Origin: Trichosporon coremiiforme
Taxonomy: Eukaryota; Basidiomycota; Tremellomycetes; Trichosporonales; Trichosporonaceae
Assembly: GCA_039545355.1 (NCBI GenBank)
Contig: BCJJ01000019.1
Coordinates: 246,076-310,075, forward strand
Direction: 5' to 3'
DNA length: 64,000 nucleotides
Shown here: positions 44,957 to 57,882 of the stretch, in pieces
Layout of the letters: each line of letters starts with the position of its first letter
Numbering within the stretch: the first letter of the stretch is position 1
Notes under the pieces: model-generated
Database searches by the model: none
The model's input: only the letters and a program-made list of their open reading frames with translations
Told to the model about the DNA's origin: nothing
Made by a program: the position numbers and the translations under genes

Positions 44957-47481
44957 GGTTGCTGGCTGTTGCTGGCTGTTGCTGCCTGATCGATGGCCGG
45001 GTCGTTCGGTGTCGTGGGAGGCGGCGAAACCGGCGGGATGGGATTTCTCAACTCGAGCGGAGAGAAGAGAGTGGGAGAGGATCAAAGAGATGCTGCGACT
45101 GAGACCGAGTGTGCACACCCTTGCTTGTTGTTGCCGTGTTCGTCGAGGACGCACGCTCAGATAGGCGGCGGTCAAGGCGTCTTGTCTTTACACGCTACGC
45201 GTGCGTGCCTGGTTGGGGTACGCGGAGGTCGGCGCGTCTCCGTTGACGGCGTCAGTCACGTGCTTAGGACAATCTGTCCCCAAGCGAACCTCTGGCGAGA
45301 CCGTGCATGGCGCTGCCGAGCGCCGAGCGCGTCGAGAGCGGTGCCGTCGAGGTACAGCAACGTTTTTTGCACGAGTCTGGGGACCGTCTCGTGCATCGAG
45401 GGTCCGAATTGTGCAGTCCATCTCAACTGGGTTGAAAGTCGACGGCATAACGAGTGAACCTGTTGATCTCTCCAAAGGCTTTTCCTAGTAGTTTAAATCC
45501 AGATGTGCAACTCTTTGACGTGCGATGAGTGGCATTGAACGGTCGGACTGGGAAAGCTCCAGGCTGCTCAAGATCGAGGTATGCGTTCCTTAGTATCCCA
45601 AATGCGGAACCTTCCCACAGGCTGACATTGTTGGGATGAGACGAGCAGTTACCAGGTGATCGAAATAAGGTTGCCGTGACGCGCCCCAAAGCGTAGCAAT
45701 CAGCGGAGCTGGAGCACGCAGAGCGGTCTTGACTCGCGCGCGCCGGGCATCGCGTATCATAGCCGGCGTTGAACAGAGATGCGCCTTTCACAGATCGGCG
45801 ATTGCACAATGGGCCGCCGTCAGCATGTCCTGGATCAGAAGCTCCGCCACCTTGCGAGCACCACAATGTGCATGCATCGCTGCGATAATGTGATAACAGG
45901 TGTCTCGTGACCGCGCCGAGGAGTAACCGGTGCCCCTGGCGCTTCCTTTAAAACGAGGCAGTGCAAAAAGTGCGAAGGATTGTGTAGGAGCTACGCCACT
46001 TTGAATTAGACCCGTGGTCCATGCCGTTGACCATGGGACAAGACTTACCGGCGGCACCAGGCTCAGAGGTTGAACCAAGCCACATGAGAGATCGGGTGAA
46101 TCGGATGCCATTGATGCTTGCCTTTGCCTGAGGCGCGTGAGGCACCTATTGGCGACATGAGGGGCGGAGGGGCAATCGCGGAGGCAGCGGAGCCACGGAG
46201 GGCCCATGCATAGGGGGTCGGCTTAGAGACGAAGGACGACACGTAAAGTGGGTTTTGAGAGTGTGAGGATGTGTGTGGTCCCAACCAGTGAATGCAACAC
46301 GACCTGGGTGTGAAGAAAGAGGAACCCGTAGCTTAAGACCAGACGTCGCAGCAAGCGGATGCCGTACGGCGCTGGTTCCTCAGTGGCCAGAGTGCTCTGT
46401 TTTCAAGACTTGATAACGCTGAGTTAGCTGTCCACACCAGGCGCTGGGTGCCATGATCTAGAACTCATAGAAGTGCAGATGGACATGTTCTCTAAGCATC
46501 TTGCGGCCGTCCAAACTGTCTTACGAAGGCAAAGGTGACGACCCATCTCGGCCAAGAGAGTACAATCCAAGACAATTCTTGCTCGGCACGCGGCACGGGT
46601 GGTGCGAGAACCCCGGACGAGGGGCCCAAGCGAGCGCCATCGGAGAGTTAAGGGGCACGGTGCTCTGTTCGTGACACCCTCGTCACATCACTCGTGACGG
46701 ATTGATGGTCACCTAGCATTCATAAGACGGCAGACGACAGTCGGAGATGTATGCAGACCCATCGTCATTCTCCCTAACACATCCCTTGACCGTTAATCGC
46801 ACAGGTTGTGGGGCCATCCTCTGCCAAGTCGGGGCCAAAAACGCAGCAACTCCGTCGACCTATCAAAGCCTCAACCTTGTTATCGTCACTCATCGGAAAG
46901 TGATCCCGCATACACGGCGATCGGTTCCATCGCCCCTTGCCTTTTGTCCCGCCCAGTACCGCAGTACCGCATCTCATTCTCTCGTCAACATCGCCACCCG
47001 AGCAACGTCGCGCTTTCACATCGCCTCCAGACGCTTCGGAAACGCGGACCCCTTGTTGCTTCCACCATCCGCAGTGCATTCAGTGCATCACCACCGTTTA
47101 TTGTTTGTTGGAGCCACAGGGCGACGTGAATACGGTACGTGACACTTTCGGCTCAGGCTCTCCTTGGCACGTTGCTGGCGCACCTGACAGAATGCTTTGC
47201 GTTGATCTGTCTCTGGGCACGTTCCCTGATCTAAACACAGTCATCTGATCACCCCGCTGCTTCCTTCCAGTCGTGTAGGCCACGTCTGTCGTGCTACATG
47301 CTCACGCCCGATCGCACCACAGATACAAAGATAGCGGCGGTCGCTTACCTCTCACAGCTCAACTATTCTTAACCCCCGAACAACCTTCTTCGTCTTCCCC
47401 CATCCCCGGTTGCGCGTTTCGTCGGGCTCCCCCAATCAACCTCTTCCCACGAGCAGCAACTGCTCAACCTCGCTCTTGGAC
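44957..47481. other. Divergent promoter region, DYN2 and KHA1
   Basis: About 2.5 kb without a supportable gene. The part near 46740-47480 is pyrimidine-rich on the plus strand and probably includes a long 5' UTR of the antiporter mRNA. Confidence 0.5.
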
Positions 47482-50384
47482 ATGTCCGAGCTACTCCACC
47501 ACATAGTGCTTAAGGGGCGCGACATCTCTGTGAGCTCGCTAACTCGTCCACTGCTTTCCACGTATGCTGACACCGGTGCCAGTCCAATGTGATCAACGGT
47601 GACAACCCGGTCAAGTTTGACCCTTCAAACGTAGGTCCAAGCTCCAGATAAGTCGCTGACCGTGCTCAGCCCATCACGCTCTTCATCGTCCAGCTCTTTA
47701 TCATCATCACCTTCACGCAAGGCCTCGGATGGTGCTTCAAATGGATCCAGCAGCCGAAGGTCATCGCCGAGGTCATTGGAGGTATCCTCCTCGGTCCGAC
47801 TGCCTTTGGTCGCATTCCGGGCTTCACAGAGAACATCTTCCCGAAACAGTCGATCTCGTATCTGAACCTGGTCTCGACAGTCGGCCTCGTGCTGTTCCTG
47901 TTCGTCGTCGGTCTCGAAGTCGACCCCGCCGTCATGAAGCGTAACGGACGCAACTCGGCGCTGATCTCGATCGCCGGAATGATCATCCCTTTCGGTCTCG
48001 GTGCCGCCGTCGCTGTCCCCATCTATCACAACTTCACGGACCAATCTAACGAATTCGGTCACTTCGTGCTCTTCATTTGTGTGTCGATGTCGATCACCGC
48101 CTTCCCTGTGCTCTGTCGTATCCTGACGGCCACGAAGCTTCTCGACACTCAGGTTGGAGTTATCGTCCTCGCCGCTGGCGTCGGAAACGATGTCGTAGGC
48201 TGGGTTCTCCTGGCCCTGACTCTCGCGCTCACGACCGCCGGAAGCGGTGTCAACGCCGTGTACATCCTCCTCTGCGCTGTCGGGTGGTCGATCATCCTTC
48301 TCTGGCCCATTCGCAAGGCTTACTACTGGATCGTTCGCCGCAGTGGCTCCCTGGAGAACGGCCCGACCCCCATGATCATGACCATCACGCTTCTGATCGT
48401 GTTCGCATCGGCCTTTGTCACGAGCATCATCGGTGTGCACCCCATTTTCGGTGGCTTCCTCGCTGGTCTGATCATTCCCCATGAGGGTGGTTTCGCGATT
48501 GCTATCACAGAGCGCATCGATGATCTGGTTACCATGCTCTTCCTTCCCATCTACTTCGTGTTGTCCGGTCTCAACACCAACCTGGCGGCGCTCGACACAG
48601 GCAAGATTTGGGGCTATATCATCCTCCTCACGGTCATTGGATTTGTCGGCAAGTTCTTCGGCTGCGCCGGCGTTGCCAAGCTCTGCGGTTACACCTGGCG
48701 CGAGTCCGGAGCCATCGGCATGCTCATGTCTTGTAAAGGTCTTGTTGAGCTAATCGTGCTCAACGTTGGTCTGCAAGTCGGTATCATCAACGAGCAGCTG
48801 TTCTCGATGCTCGTTCTCGTTGCTGTGTTCCTCACGGTTATTACGACCCCGGGTACCCTCGCCATCTACCCCAAGCGCTACCATGAGAGGCTGAGCGCGA
48901 AGCCGAAGAACAATGCTGAGGGAGGACCGAATGGCGACAGGGCTCGCAACCAGGCTTCCAGGAACGCCTTTCTCCGCTCGTCTGGCGGTGCGGCAGGTGG
49001 TCGCGAATACACCTCGCGTCTCCTGGTCGTCCTTCAGCGTATTGAACACCTTGCTGCCACTATGTTCATTACGCAGATGCTCGAGCCTGTCACCAATACC
49101 ATGAACCCCGGTGTCGTGGCTCAGATTGCCGCGACACCGGCCAAGTCTGACAGCCAAGAGAGCGACATCACTGAGGGTAAGGGTCAGCTGTCTCGGACCA
49201 CGTCGCACGGTGACGGAAGTCTTCCTCCGCCGCCGCCTATGGCCATCGCCGACGCGCGCGAGGCTGTTCACATCGATGCCCTCAAGCTTATTGAACTCAC
49301 CGGCCGTACGTTCTCCGTCATGCAGTCTGCCGAGAAAGATCAACTACTGCTCTCCGACGACGCTCTGCAGCTCTTCCGTCAATTCGGCCGACTCCGCGGA
49401 ATCGATGTTGAACCCCATATCTCCGTTATTGGCCAGGAAGGGTACTCGAACGCTGTGGCTGATTACACCGAGGAGCTGGGCTCCGAACTTGTCATAATTC
49501 CCTGGACGGTTCCGAACGTCAGCAATAATGCGTTGGTCGCTACAGCCGCTGACGGAGCTTCGATCGCTTCTCCCTCCAGCGCCGCACCCCCGACTCCTTT
49601 CGATGGCATCTTTGCCGCTGATGGCTCGCCGATGTACACGCACTTCATCCGCAATGTGTTCACGAGGTGTCACGCCGATGTTGCCGTCTTTATCGACCGT
49701 GGTTTCGGAGGTGCTGCTGCCACTTTCACTCCTGGGTTCGGCCAGCACATCTTCTTCCCCTTCTTCGGCGGCCCCGACGACCGCCTTGCCCTCCGCCTCG
49801 TCATCCAATTCTGTCACCACGCCAATGTCACTGCCACCATCGTTAGGGTTCACCACGGTGACCTGGAGGAATCCGACGCCGAAACTGTGGACATGAAGGA
49901 CAAGAACATCTCGGAGGAAGTGAAGGCACACCAGGCTGCGCTCTTGAGCAACCAGCTCACCGTTGGTGGAGCGAAGCTCGACGAGCAGAGCCGCACCGTG
50001 TCCGGTACGGCCGACAACATTGCGTGGGAGTACTACACCACGACCGATGGTGCTATCGCCGACGATGCCCTTCCTCGCATCAACTTTGTTGAGCGCTCGT
50101 CTTCGCATCCCCTGAGGGAGGCGGTCCGTACCGCCGAGACTGACCTGGCTATGTCCAAGGACCAACCCATGTGGCGACCTCTCCTGGTTGTCGTCGGTCG
50201 CGGCCGTCGCCGTGCCATGCTGAGTCATGAGCGCGAGCTGTCAGAGATTCTTGCTGAGCGCGGCCAGAATCCCACTGTCGGAGCCGAGCTCCGCAAGACG
50301 GTGGGCGACCCGGCCACTGCTCTCATCTTGGCTAGTGGCAAGACCAATCAGGCTTCGTACCTCGTCTGTGAGGCTGGTCAATGA
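47482..50384 (+). CDS. KHA1: KHA1-type K+/H+ antiporter (CPA2 family)
   Basis: Three exons: 47482-47529, 47583-47630 and 47670-50384; 936 residues. The short first two exons encode MSELLHHIVLKGRDIS and SNVINGDNPVKFDPSN. The transporter domain (about 35-420) has twelve or so hydrophobic helices, with VIAEVIGGILLGPTAFGRIP, LNLVSTVGLVLFLFVVGLEV and the ion-site region AAGVGNDVVGWVLLAL typical of CPA2 exchangers. The hydrophilic C-terminal half (about 510 residues) is longer than the membrane domain and resembles nucleotide-binding-like folds seen in Kha1 tails. In yeast Kha1 sits in the Golgi and adjusts organellar K+ and pH. Long antisense frames across this gene are shadows. Confidence 0.92.
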
Positions 50385-51295
50385 TCAAGCCTGCATTCCA
50401 TCACTCAGTATCGTTGTATCATTACATTAGACTCGGATCAGTTGGAATCTCTGTACTTCGTATGAAGGAATTTTGTTGAACGATCGCAAGCTACGCCCCC
50501 GATTGGTGGCGTATGTGCGATAGCTCATTGGCATCGGAGTGTCCGCTCAAGGTATGCATTGAGCAAATTACTTCAGATTCGGGGAAGCTCAGTGGACGGG
50601 TGGGGCGGGCTTCCATAAGATAGCCATGAGAGGCAGAGACACCCCGACTCACTGCAACAAGGACGTTGGAATCCGACACTCAGCTGTCTCTGTCATCGAT
50701 GGGTCCTTACTCGATGAGGTGATCCGCCATCAAGCTTGCCCGCAGCAAGATCCTCGCGATCCTTTGGACTAAAGCATTTGCAGGCAACGATCCGCGTTTT
50801 GGGAAGCGCAAATCCTACTTACAGTCCAAAGAACTTGACTGCATGCGTTACTGGTGGCGGAAATAGCCCTCTTTGCATGCATACAACCAAGGAACGCGCG
50901 GTGCGCGCGGTGCCCACTGGCCCTCACTGAACCTTTGAGTGGCAAACGACATTGCGGTGCAGGGAAGGCTGTATCTGCCTCCGCACGTACGTCCCACACG
51001 ACTCGGGCAAGTGGCCCGAGTCATCAGCGATCACGTATCATCATTCTCCATCCTTCCTCCATCGCCATCACTCGTTCTTTCTCGTCGCCTCGCACACTGT
51101 ATCAACAGCGCTACATCGGGGGCCCACCTAGGCCGTTCTTTATTCCAACGGGGTGGCCATTGTCGACACCTGAGACAGCCTCATCAAGTCGACCCGGCCC
51201 ACCCACTTCACCCTGTAACTGCTCAAGTTTCATCTTTCGCCGATACAGTTACGACTCACTTTCCTTCCTCCTCATTCTCTCGATCCCACCAGGCC
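50385..51295. other. Intergenic, KHA1 to RING gene
   Basis: About 0.9 kb without a gene. It includes the KHA1 3' flank and the promoter of the RING-finger gene. Confidence 0.6.
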
Positions 51296-53786
51296 ATGGG
51301 TGCCTCCCAGTCTCAACCCAGTCGAGGTCAAGAACCACCCGAGGACCCTCCTCGACGCGTCGGTTTGCGTCGTCGTATATCTAGCTTCATCCGGCGGGAT
51401 GAGGCTGACCGAGCCAAGCGCGAGCGTTCCAATTCATATCAGAGTACCCCTGCCCGACCGGGACCGAAGAGGAGACGTGTAGGAGGAGCTGATGATGACG
51501 GGAGCATGGACGATGAGCCCGCCTTTGACGGCCCCTACCTGTACGGTCAAGACGCAGGAGAACAGTCACAACCGAGTCAACGCCTTAACGCCTTCCTCGA
51601 TCAGTCTGCTTCTGCTGGATCTTCCCGTCCGTCTCCGTCAACCGCCGCTCCCCATCTCCAGTCGGAATTTTCAGAAGAGCCCCCTCGTTCGCCTACAGAT
51701 GAAATACTCAGTGATCGGTTGCGCACTATATCGACCATCCGCGACGCGCTGGGTCCCGAATGGCGGCCTCAACCAGCATCATCGTACCCTGGCAGTGGTT
51801 TGTTCTCTCGGCTAAGGCATCGACGGGAAATGCAGCAGCAAGCAGAGAGTAGAAATCACTTAGCCCCGCCACCCCCCACACCTCCCTTGTCCACGAGCTC
51901 AACGCCGAGCGCAGTCTCCACTGCTGCATCCTCAACACGGTCGGCAGCACCGGCGGGCCGTGGCCTTTCACATCGTCTGAGCGCGATCATGGGCTTCGCA
52001 ACTCCCTCAAGTAGTGAAGATCTCACCGAATCTACCGAGCCTCAGGAAAGCACGGTGCCCAGCGCCGCTCAGCCTGCTCCTCCAACTGAGGAATCAGAGT
52101 CTACTCGCATTCCCGTTGGTGCTGTGTTGGTCATCCAGGGCCTAGCACAAACCCACGCGAACGTTGATGCGTCTGGACGTCCTGAACGTCATGTCGATGT
52201 TCCCTCTCTGGACCAGCAAGCCCGCATGATTGGGAACCTTTTGACGTAAGTGGCTTCTCTGTTAACCTGCTGACTTTCAAGTGTTGCTGCCGCTGCAACT
52301 GCGACAACTCTTCTGTCACCCGAGAGTCTTCCTCAACAACCTTCGCGATCCACCGCTCAGAATGCAATGCACACCATCATCGACCGCCTTAGGCCTCAAC
52401 GCAATCGTGCAGCTCCGACAGTCGAGTCTGCATTGGGAGACTACCTTCGAACAGTGTTACGCGACAATCGCCGGTTTGCTGAAGCTGCCTCCGGTGATGC
52501 ACCGACCGGGAATAACGTACCTGCGGAGTTCCAACAGTTCCTTCAAACACTTCAGGAGGACCTGATCCAGGCCGTCCGAGCTTATGCTGTTGTTCCAGAG
52601 GAACAGGTGGAGACTGCAGAGGATGTGATTGCAGCGGATGCAGCCCCGACCACCTCGCCCGCGGTTCCCGAACCTGAACCTAAACCTGAATCTGAAGCCT
52701 CAGACGCTGAAGATAACGGCGAAGCTACTTCAGACTCAAGTCCTTCAAATCGGCCTGACCCACCGATTCCTACGTTCCACCACCAAGCCGGCCAGATCCA
52801 GCCCGACTCGGCGGAACGATCTCTGGGAGTGTCGGGAGGAACCGACGGATTACCGCGTCGCCTCAACTTCTTCCGTGCCCATCTGTTCCCCACGGTCCAC
52901 AGCAATGACCAGCAGGACCAGGAAGAGGAAGACGCAGTCGTACCTTCCATCTTCGTTGGTGTCAGGTCCATTAGCCATGGCCCTGGCATGACTACGGAGG
53001 ATCTGGTCGGTCACCCCAGCTTCCCCTTCTTAGATGGGCAGGTTCCCTCTGTCTCTGAGATGATGGACGAGGAGACGCCGCAGTTCGACCGGGATCTGGA
53101 GCGCGAGACTTCCCAGGCAGTCCCCGTGAGCCCAACCATGAGTGGCGAGCGTCGCACGTTGCGCGAACGCGTCCTCGACCGCTTCACCGCTCGCCGAGAG
53201 ACCCGTACGCCTGCTCCTCTGAACACCTATCTCATCTACGTCATTGGTGGCAACTATCCTCAGTCACACCCAGTCCTCGCCATCCCAGCTCTCATCAGCG
53301 GTGGACCGCTCAGTGATGAGGACCTCCAGCTGGTCTCGGAGCTCCTAGGCCCTGCCAAGCCGCCTACCGCAACTGCCGAAGAGATTGAGCGGTCTGGCTT
53401 GCAGGTCGTCCACGGTTCTGAACTTCCTGCCCTCGTCAGTGGCTGCAAAGTCCTCGACGCAAGTGCTGAGAGATGTATGGTGGGTTAACGTTGCCCCGGA
53501 GTTCCTACTGACCTTCAGATCTGCCTCAGCGACTATGAAGCCGAAGACGACTGCCGAGTGCTGAAGTGCCGACATGCATTCCACAAGGAGTGTGTCGACC
53601 ATTGGCTCAGCGCCGGTCGCAACTCATGCCCTTCATGCCGTACCGAGGGTAAGCTCCTGCAACATCTCATTCAAGACGTCACTGACAGTCGCAGCCGTCG
53701 AGAAGACTGCCTCGCCGCCTTCCACTGAAGATGCGACTTCAACTACTACAGCAACTCCCTCAACCTCAACCTCAACCTCCACATAG
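51296..53786 (+). CDS. RING-H2 E3 ubiquitin ligase, probably N-myristoylated
   Basis: Four exons: 51296-52245, 52282-53479, 53519-53648 and 53695-53786; 2370 nt, 789 residues. The protein begins MGASQS, fitting the N-myristoylation consensus (Gly2, Ser6). About 700 residues of Pro/Ser/Glu-rich, mostly disordered sequence follow. The RING-H2 (about 715-757) spans intron 2: C-M then ICLSDYEAEDDCRVLKCRHA, FHKECVDHWLSAG and CPSCR. The tail is a Thr/Ser repeat. Such proteins transfer ubiquitin from an E2 to membrane-proximal substrates. Just before the RING, LIYVIGGNYPQSHPVLAIPA and LPALVSG look conserved, as in fungal RING proteins with a similar pre-RING block. Specific function unknown. Confidence 0.88.
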
Positions 53787-53979
53787 CACATCACACCATC
53801 TGTCCATTGCCGTTATTCTCCCCATTGTAGCATTTCCCCCTTTTCTCGCGAAGCCTTGACTCGATCGAACTCTCGGAACATCGGCCTATGCATGTTATAC
53901 ATCGTCATTCACTATATGTGTGAAAATTGAGTTTTGCGATTTGTTTGTTTGTAGTTTTATCTAATTAATGACCCCAAAT

Positions 53980-54964
53980 CTAGTTGGCGCTGGGGACGGG
54001 AACACCAGCGGCCTTGTAGTACTTGGCGACATCGACACCGTGGTACGGGTGGTTGACGAAGTTGAACCTGGTGGTCAGCTGTCGCTCTTGAAAAGATAGA
54101 AAGCTTGACGCGTCTGAACGCGTCGGGCGGTCGATCATCCGCTGAGCCAGTCGTCCCAGTGGCGCCCAACTTGTGGGGAACTGGCTTCCACTCACCAAGG
54201 GATAGCCTGAATCTTGAAGACGGAGTAGGTCGAGTTACGGGCAGCGACACCCTGGAGGTACGGGGTGAGATCGCTCTCACCGTAGAGAGGAAGACCCTGC
54301 TTGGCGCGCTTGGTCATCTCCTCCATGTCCATCTCCTGCTCGCGCTCGTTCTCCTTGAAGCCGAGGAAACGCTCTGTGCGGTTAGCCGTGAACTAGACTG
54401 GGATTGGCAGAAAGGAGAGATGGAAACAGCCAGCGAACGAGCGTACTCAGGTCGATCGGGAGCTCAGCATAGACAGACACCCCGGCCCCTGATATACCCA
54501 GTGGATACGGTATTCAGCCGGCATGCTCTTGTCTCCTTGGACGCTGATTCCACCTCAACTCCGATAATGCTGGCGAACGTGCCCGAGGTGCGCGCGCTTG
54601 ATTTCGCGACCACCGCTCAATGACCGCGGTCTCGTCCAGTGCGCGCGCGTTCTGTGCTGGCTCCATATGTCCGATTCCCATCTCGTTGCTGCTTGTCGAA
54701 CTCACGCGTAGAGCTCTGGTAGGCGAGGAGGAAGCCGCCAACGAAGCCGACGACGGTGGCGAGCCGTCCGGCGTTCCGGAGGCTGTATCCGGCCGACTTG
54801 GAAGGGTCGATCCGCTCCCAGAAGTTGAGCGCGGCAGGCGCGGCAAAGGTCGCACCGCCCCAGACGGCGTAGTCCACGGGTCGCATGTAGCTGATCACGC
54901 GCTTCACGTGCGGGTCGGCATCGATCAGGGGGTACGGGGTGTTGAGCGGCTTGGGGTACGACAT
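53980..54964 (-). CDS. Complex I 21-kDa accessory subunit (NUXM-like)
   Basis: Three exons: 54706-54964, 54196-54373 and 53980-54067; 525 nt, 174 residues. The N-terminal domain has YPLIDADPHVKRVISYMRPV, and two short membrane segments (GGATFAAPAALNFWE and LATVVGFVGGFLLAYQ). Exon 2 gives QRFLGFKENEREQEMDMEEM, and the C-terminus FNFVNHPYHGVDVAKYYKAA. This two-part architecture is that of the fungal NADH:ubiquinone oxidoreductase 21-kDa subunit of the inner membrane. Its presence shows the organism has a proton-pumping complex I. It converges with the RING gene (193-base spacer) and diverges from the prefoldin-like gene. Confidence 0.88.
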
Positions 54965-55418
54965 GGCGGCGCTGGTGTGGTGTGGGATGCACTACTCGTT
55001 CAACTCAGCTGGCAGCGACTTCAGACCTCCGCGCCTGAGCCAGCGACGGAGCGACCATTGCAGGCTTGCTGACTGGGTCGGGCTTTCGGCATTAGGCTGA
55101 GTGGCGCCGGCTTCCTATTACAATTCAGCCCTAATCGGTATTTTCGAGGGATATTAGAACATTCCCCTAGCACATTACAGCATGCACGCGAGCTGGAATG
55201 CATGGAGAACCACTATCTAATCAAGTGACGCAACCCGCTCGGCGCCGACTCTTGCCACTCGCTCCGCTGAAATTCTTGTCTGCAGGCCACCAACAGCGTA
55301 GGCGGCCGGGCATACTTAGCGCAGGTCGCATCGAGACTCCTCGCGCACTAGAACGACGCAAACTCCCTATATCGACGACCCCTGCATCTTCACTCTCCCT
55401 GTTCTTTCCCCTTCCTCT
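54965..55418. promoter_or_regulatory. Bidirectional promoter region
   Basis: 454 bases between the start codons of the complex I subunit gene and the prefoldin-like gene. No coding sequence seen; individual elements were not resolved. Confidence 0.5.
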
Positions 55419-55965
55419 ATGTCCTCAGCAGCCTATAACGCTCACCTCCGGCAATTGCGGCCGGCCCTCCAGGCGGCCAAGGAGGCCGTCGCCGCTATGG
55501 ACAACGATATCCTCGAGTAGTGAGCAATTGTCGGGATGGTTATGGCGAAGCTGACGGCCAGTGAGCAAGTCTTCAACGGTCTAAAGCGGCTAGCGGGCGT
55601 CTCGGGTGAAGGCGCCAGCGAATTCGGGGCTGGGATCTGGGTCGATACTGCAGTGTGAGTACCGCACACTGTTTTAACTGTCTCCCAAAAGACGGGACGC
55701 TTCAGCTCGCCGTGTCAGGACCTCAGCTGACGCCAGACCATCAACGGCCACTGTCACCCTCGACCTCGGTCTCGACATTCATCTTCCCCTCTCTAACGCA
55801 GACGCCCGGGACTACGCCGCTAAGCGAGTAGAGGTGCTCAAGAAGAAGCGTGCCGTGCTCGTTGGCCGGGAAGAGCGGATCCAGTGGGAGATCGAGCAGT
55901 TCGAAGGCGCTGTCAAAGAGGCAATGGCGCGCGAATCAGGTCAGCAGCAGCAGCAAGCTGCCTGA
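55419..55965 (+). CDS. Prefoldin alpha-like protein, UXT type
   Basis: Three exons: 55419-55519, 55562-55654 and 55737-55965; 423 nt, 140 residues. The domain structure is helix-hairpin-helix: an N-terminal coiled coil (HLRQLRPALQAAKEAVAAMD), a central beta-hairpin region with GIWVDTAVP and TVTLDLGLDIHLPLSNADAR, and a C-terminal coiled coil (KRVEVLKKKRAVLVGREERI). The order V-D-T...V-x-L-x-L-G...A fits UXT-like prefoldins, components of R2TP/prefoldin-like complexes that help assemble RNA polymerases and PIKK kinases. The first donor could be GTAGTG rather than GTGAGC, changing one residue (Tyr to Asp). The C-terminus ends in a Gln run. Confidence 0.75.
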
Positions 55966-56719
55966 GCCCAGACGGTGTAATGGATAGAGCAGTGTAAATA
56001 CACTATCATGTATCAATAGACTATACAGACCGTGGAGTTGGAGTGTCCACAGTGTCCACCGTGGAGGGGCGACTGTGTTCAAGAGGCGGGTAAAGGTCTC
56101 TCTGAAGTAGGGAGGAGGCGCATGAGACCCAATCCCGGTTGCAGCTTTCACCGTTGGCGACTGACGGAGTCGAGGTTCTTTCATTCACATTGCTCTTTCG
56201 ACCTGCGCGAGAGCGTGTAGATCTGGTTGCCTTAGGCTAAGAATGTCGCGCGCAATGTCCAACCGGCCGTGGAGAATGTGCTAGCTGAGTTGCACGAGAT
56301 AACCACGCGGTCGCACCACCTCTGGTTCTCGCGCGTACCAGGCTCTGCACATGAGTAGCAAGGGCCAAGCCGTGCTCGTATGGATCCCGACGTCGGGGTG
56401 TCTCCTACCTGCATGCGTGCAGGCACTCGCAGCGCTGACGAAGCAGCCCATAACGATCGCACTAGGGTGATAGCCTGTACAGCCGAAACAGCCTATACAC
56501 CGGTTCCTGACTGGCTGGGCCGAGATGCCAGCGCCAGCCGTCGGTAATTACAGGCATGACGTACGGTCGGAGCTCGGAGTCCGCCATGGGCCCACCGTCT
56601 CACAGCTGGGTTATGTGATTGACGCGGGGCTCTGACCTTCCCCGGCTGTCTAAACGTAACCACGTAGATACTGAACGCTCCACTGCACACTCACTCACTC
56701 ACTCACTCACTAAATCACA
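55966..56719. other. Intergenic, prefoldin-like gene to SDR
   Basis: About 750 bases without a gene. A CACT microsatellite lies just upstream of the SDR start codon. Confidence 0.6.
56688..56710. repeat. CACT microsatellite in the 5' UTR
   Basis: Nearly six perfect CACT units end 9 bases before the SDR start codon. Length variation here would alter leader length. Confidence 0.85.
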
Positions 56720-57882
56720 ATGGTCATCGACAAGAACGATAAGTCGGCCGGCGAGACCGAGCTCATCTCCCAGGTCCAGGGCGGCAAGCTCAAGGTGGAC
56801 AATCTGTTCAACGTCGACGGATGGGTCGCTGTTGGTGCGTCACTGGGTCATGAAGAGTGCTAACGGTAGTAACTGGCGGTGGTACAGGCCTCGGCCTCGT
56901 CGCCGCTGCTACGCTCGCCGAGAACGGAGCCCGTGTGTACATTTCGGGGCGCCGCGGGGACGTGCTTAAGGACGCGGTCGAGCACGGCAAGCCGAGCTCG
57001 GGCAAGGGAGAGATCATCGCCGTCGAAGCGGACTGTTCGACCAAGGATGGAATCCAGAGTGCGTCGTTTTCGCCCGACTCCCGGAGCACAGCGACTAATC
57101 CTCGCAGAGCTTGTCAAGGCCGTCTCCGCCAAGGAGAAGCAGCTGAACGTCCTGATCAACAACCATGGTGTTTCGATGCCGAAGCCGAACATCAACGTGG
57201 AGCAGACCCCGGAGGCACTCTCGAAAGAGATGTTCGAGAACGAGGAGATGGACCGCTTCCTGAAGACGTACCAGATCAACACGGCGTCCTACTACTTCAC
57301 GGCATGGGCATTCCTCCCCCTCCTCTCTGCTTCTAAAGAGCAATGGGGTGAAGCCGGAAACATCCTCAACATTGCCAGTATGAGTGGTATCACGTACACG
57401 AGCCAGAAGGGGCAGTTCAACTACAACGCGAGCAAGTGGGTTACTGGAACTCCTCTATCATTCCGCAGAGAGAGGGCAAAGGAGTACCGATTACAAATGC
57501 TAACGCCCAAGGGCTGCGACCATCTCGTTGACAAACCAGCTCGCGTGCGAGTTTGCCCGCCGCGACCTCGGCGTGCGCGTCAACGCCATCTGCCCCGGAT
57601 ACTTCCCCTCTGTACGTTCCCACTGACGTCGCCAGCGAAGCAGTCACGTGTGGCATGAGAGTGACACCAGCTGACGGAAAGGGTATGACCAGGTTCACGA
57701 CTGACTCGAACGACGCAGGCGAGCGCGAGTACTTCCGCAAGGACATGGGCACGCCGCTCGCACGCGCTGGCCAGGCGCAGGACCACGCGCAGGCTGTGCT
57801 CGCCGCCGTGTGCAACCGCTTCATGACGGGATGCCACCTCATCGTCGATGGCGGGTGGCTGCTCGAACAGAGCATGGACTAA
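56720..57882 (+). CDS. Short-chain dehydrogenase/reductase
   Basis: Five exons: 56720-56834, 56870-57058, 57108-57435, 57512-57611 and 57682-57882; 933 nt, 310 residues, phases consistent. Cofactor loop TGGGTGLGLVAA, VLINNHG (the NNAG motif with His for Ala), IASMSG and the catalytic YNASK (split by intron 3), then VRVNAICPGYFPS and a terminal LIVDGGWL, all as in classical SDRs of the 3-oxoacyl-ACP reductase/gluconate dehydrogenase type. It probably uses NADP(H) or NAD(H) in the cytosol. The substrate cannot be read from sequence. It converges with the kinase gene. Confidence 0.92.

Noticed and set aside
47625..50228. Long minus-strand open frames (285 and 294 residues)
   Set aside because: They are Arg/Glu/Asp-rich mirror frames of the GC-rich KHA1 coding sequence with no domain of their own.
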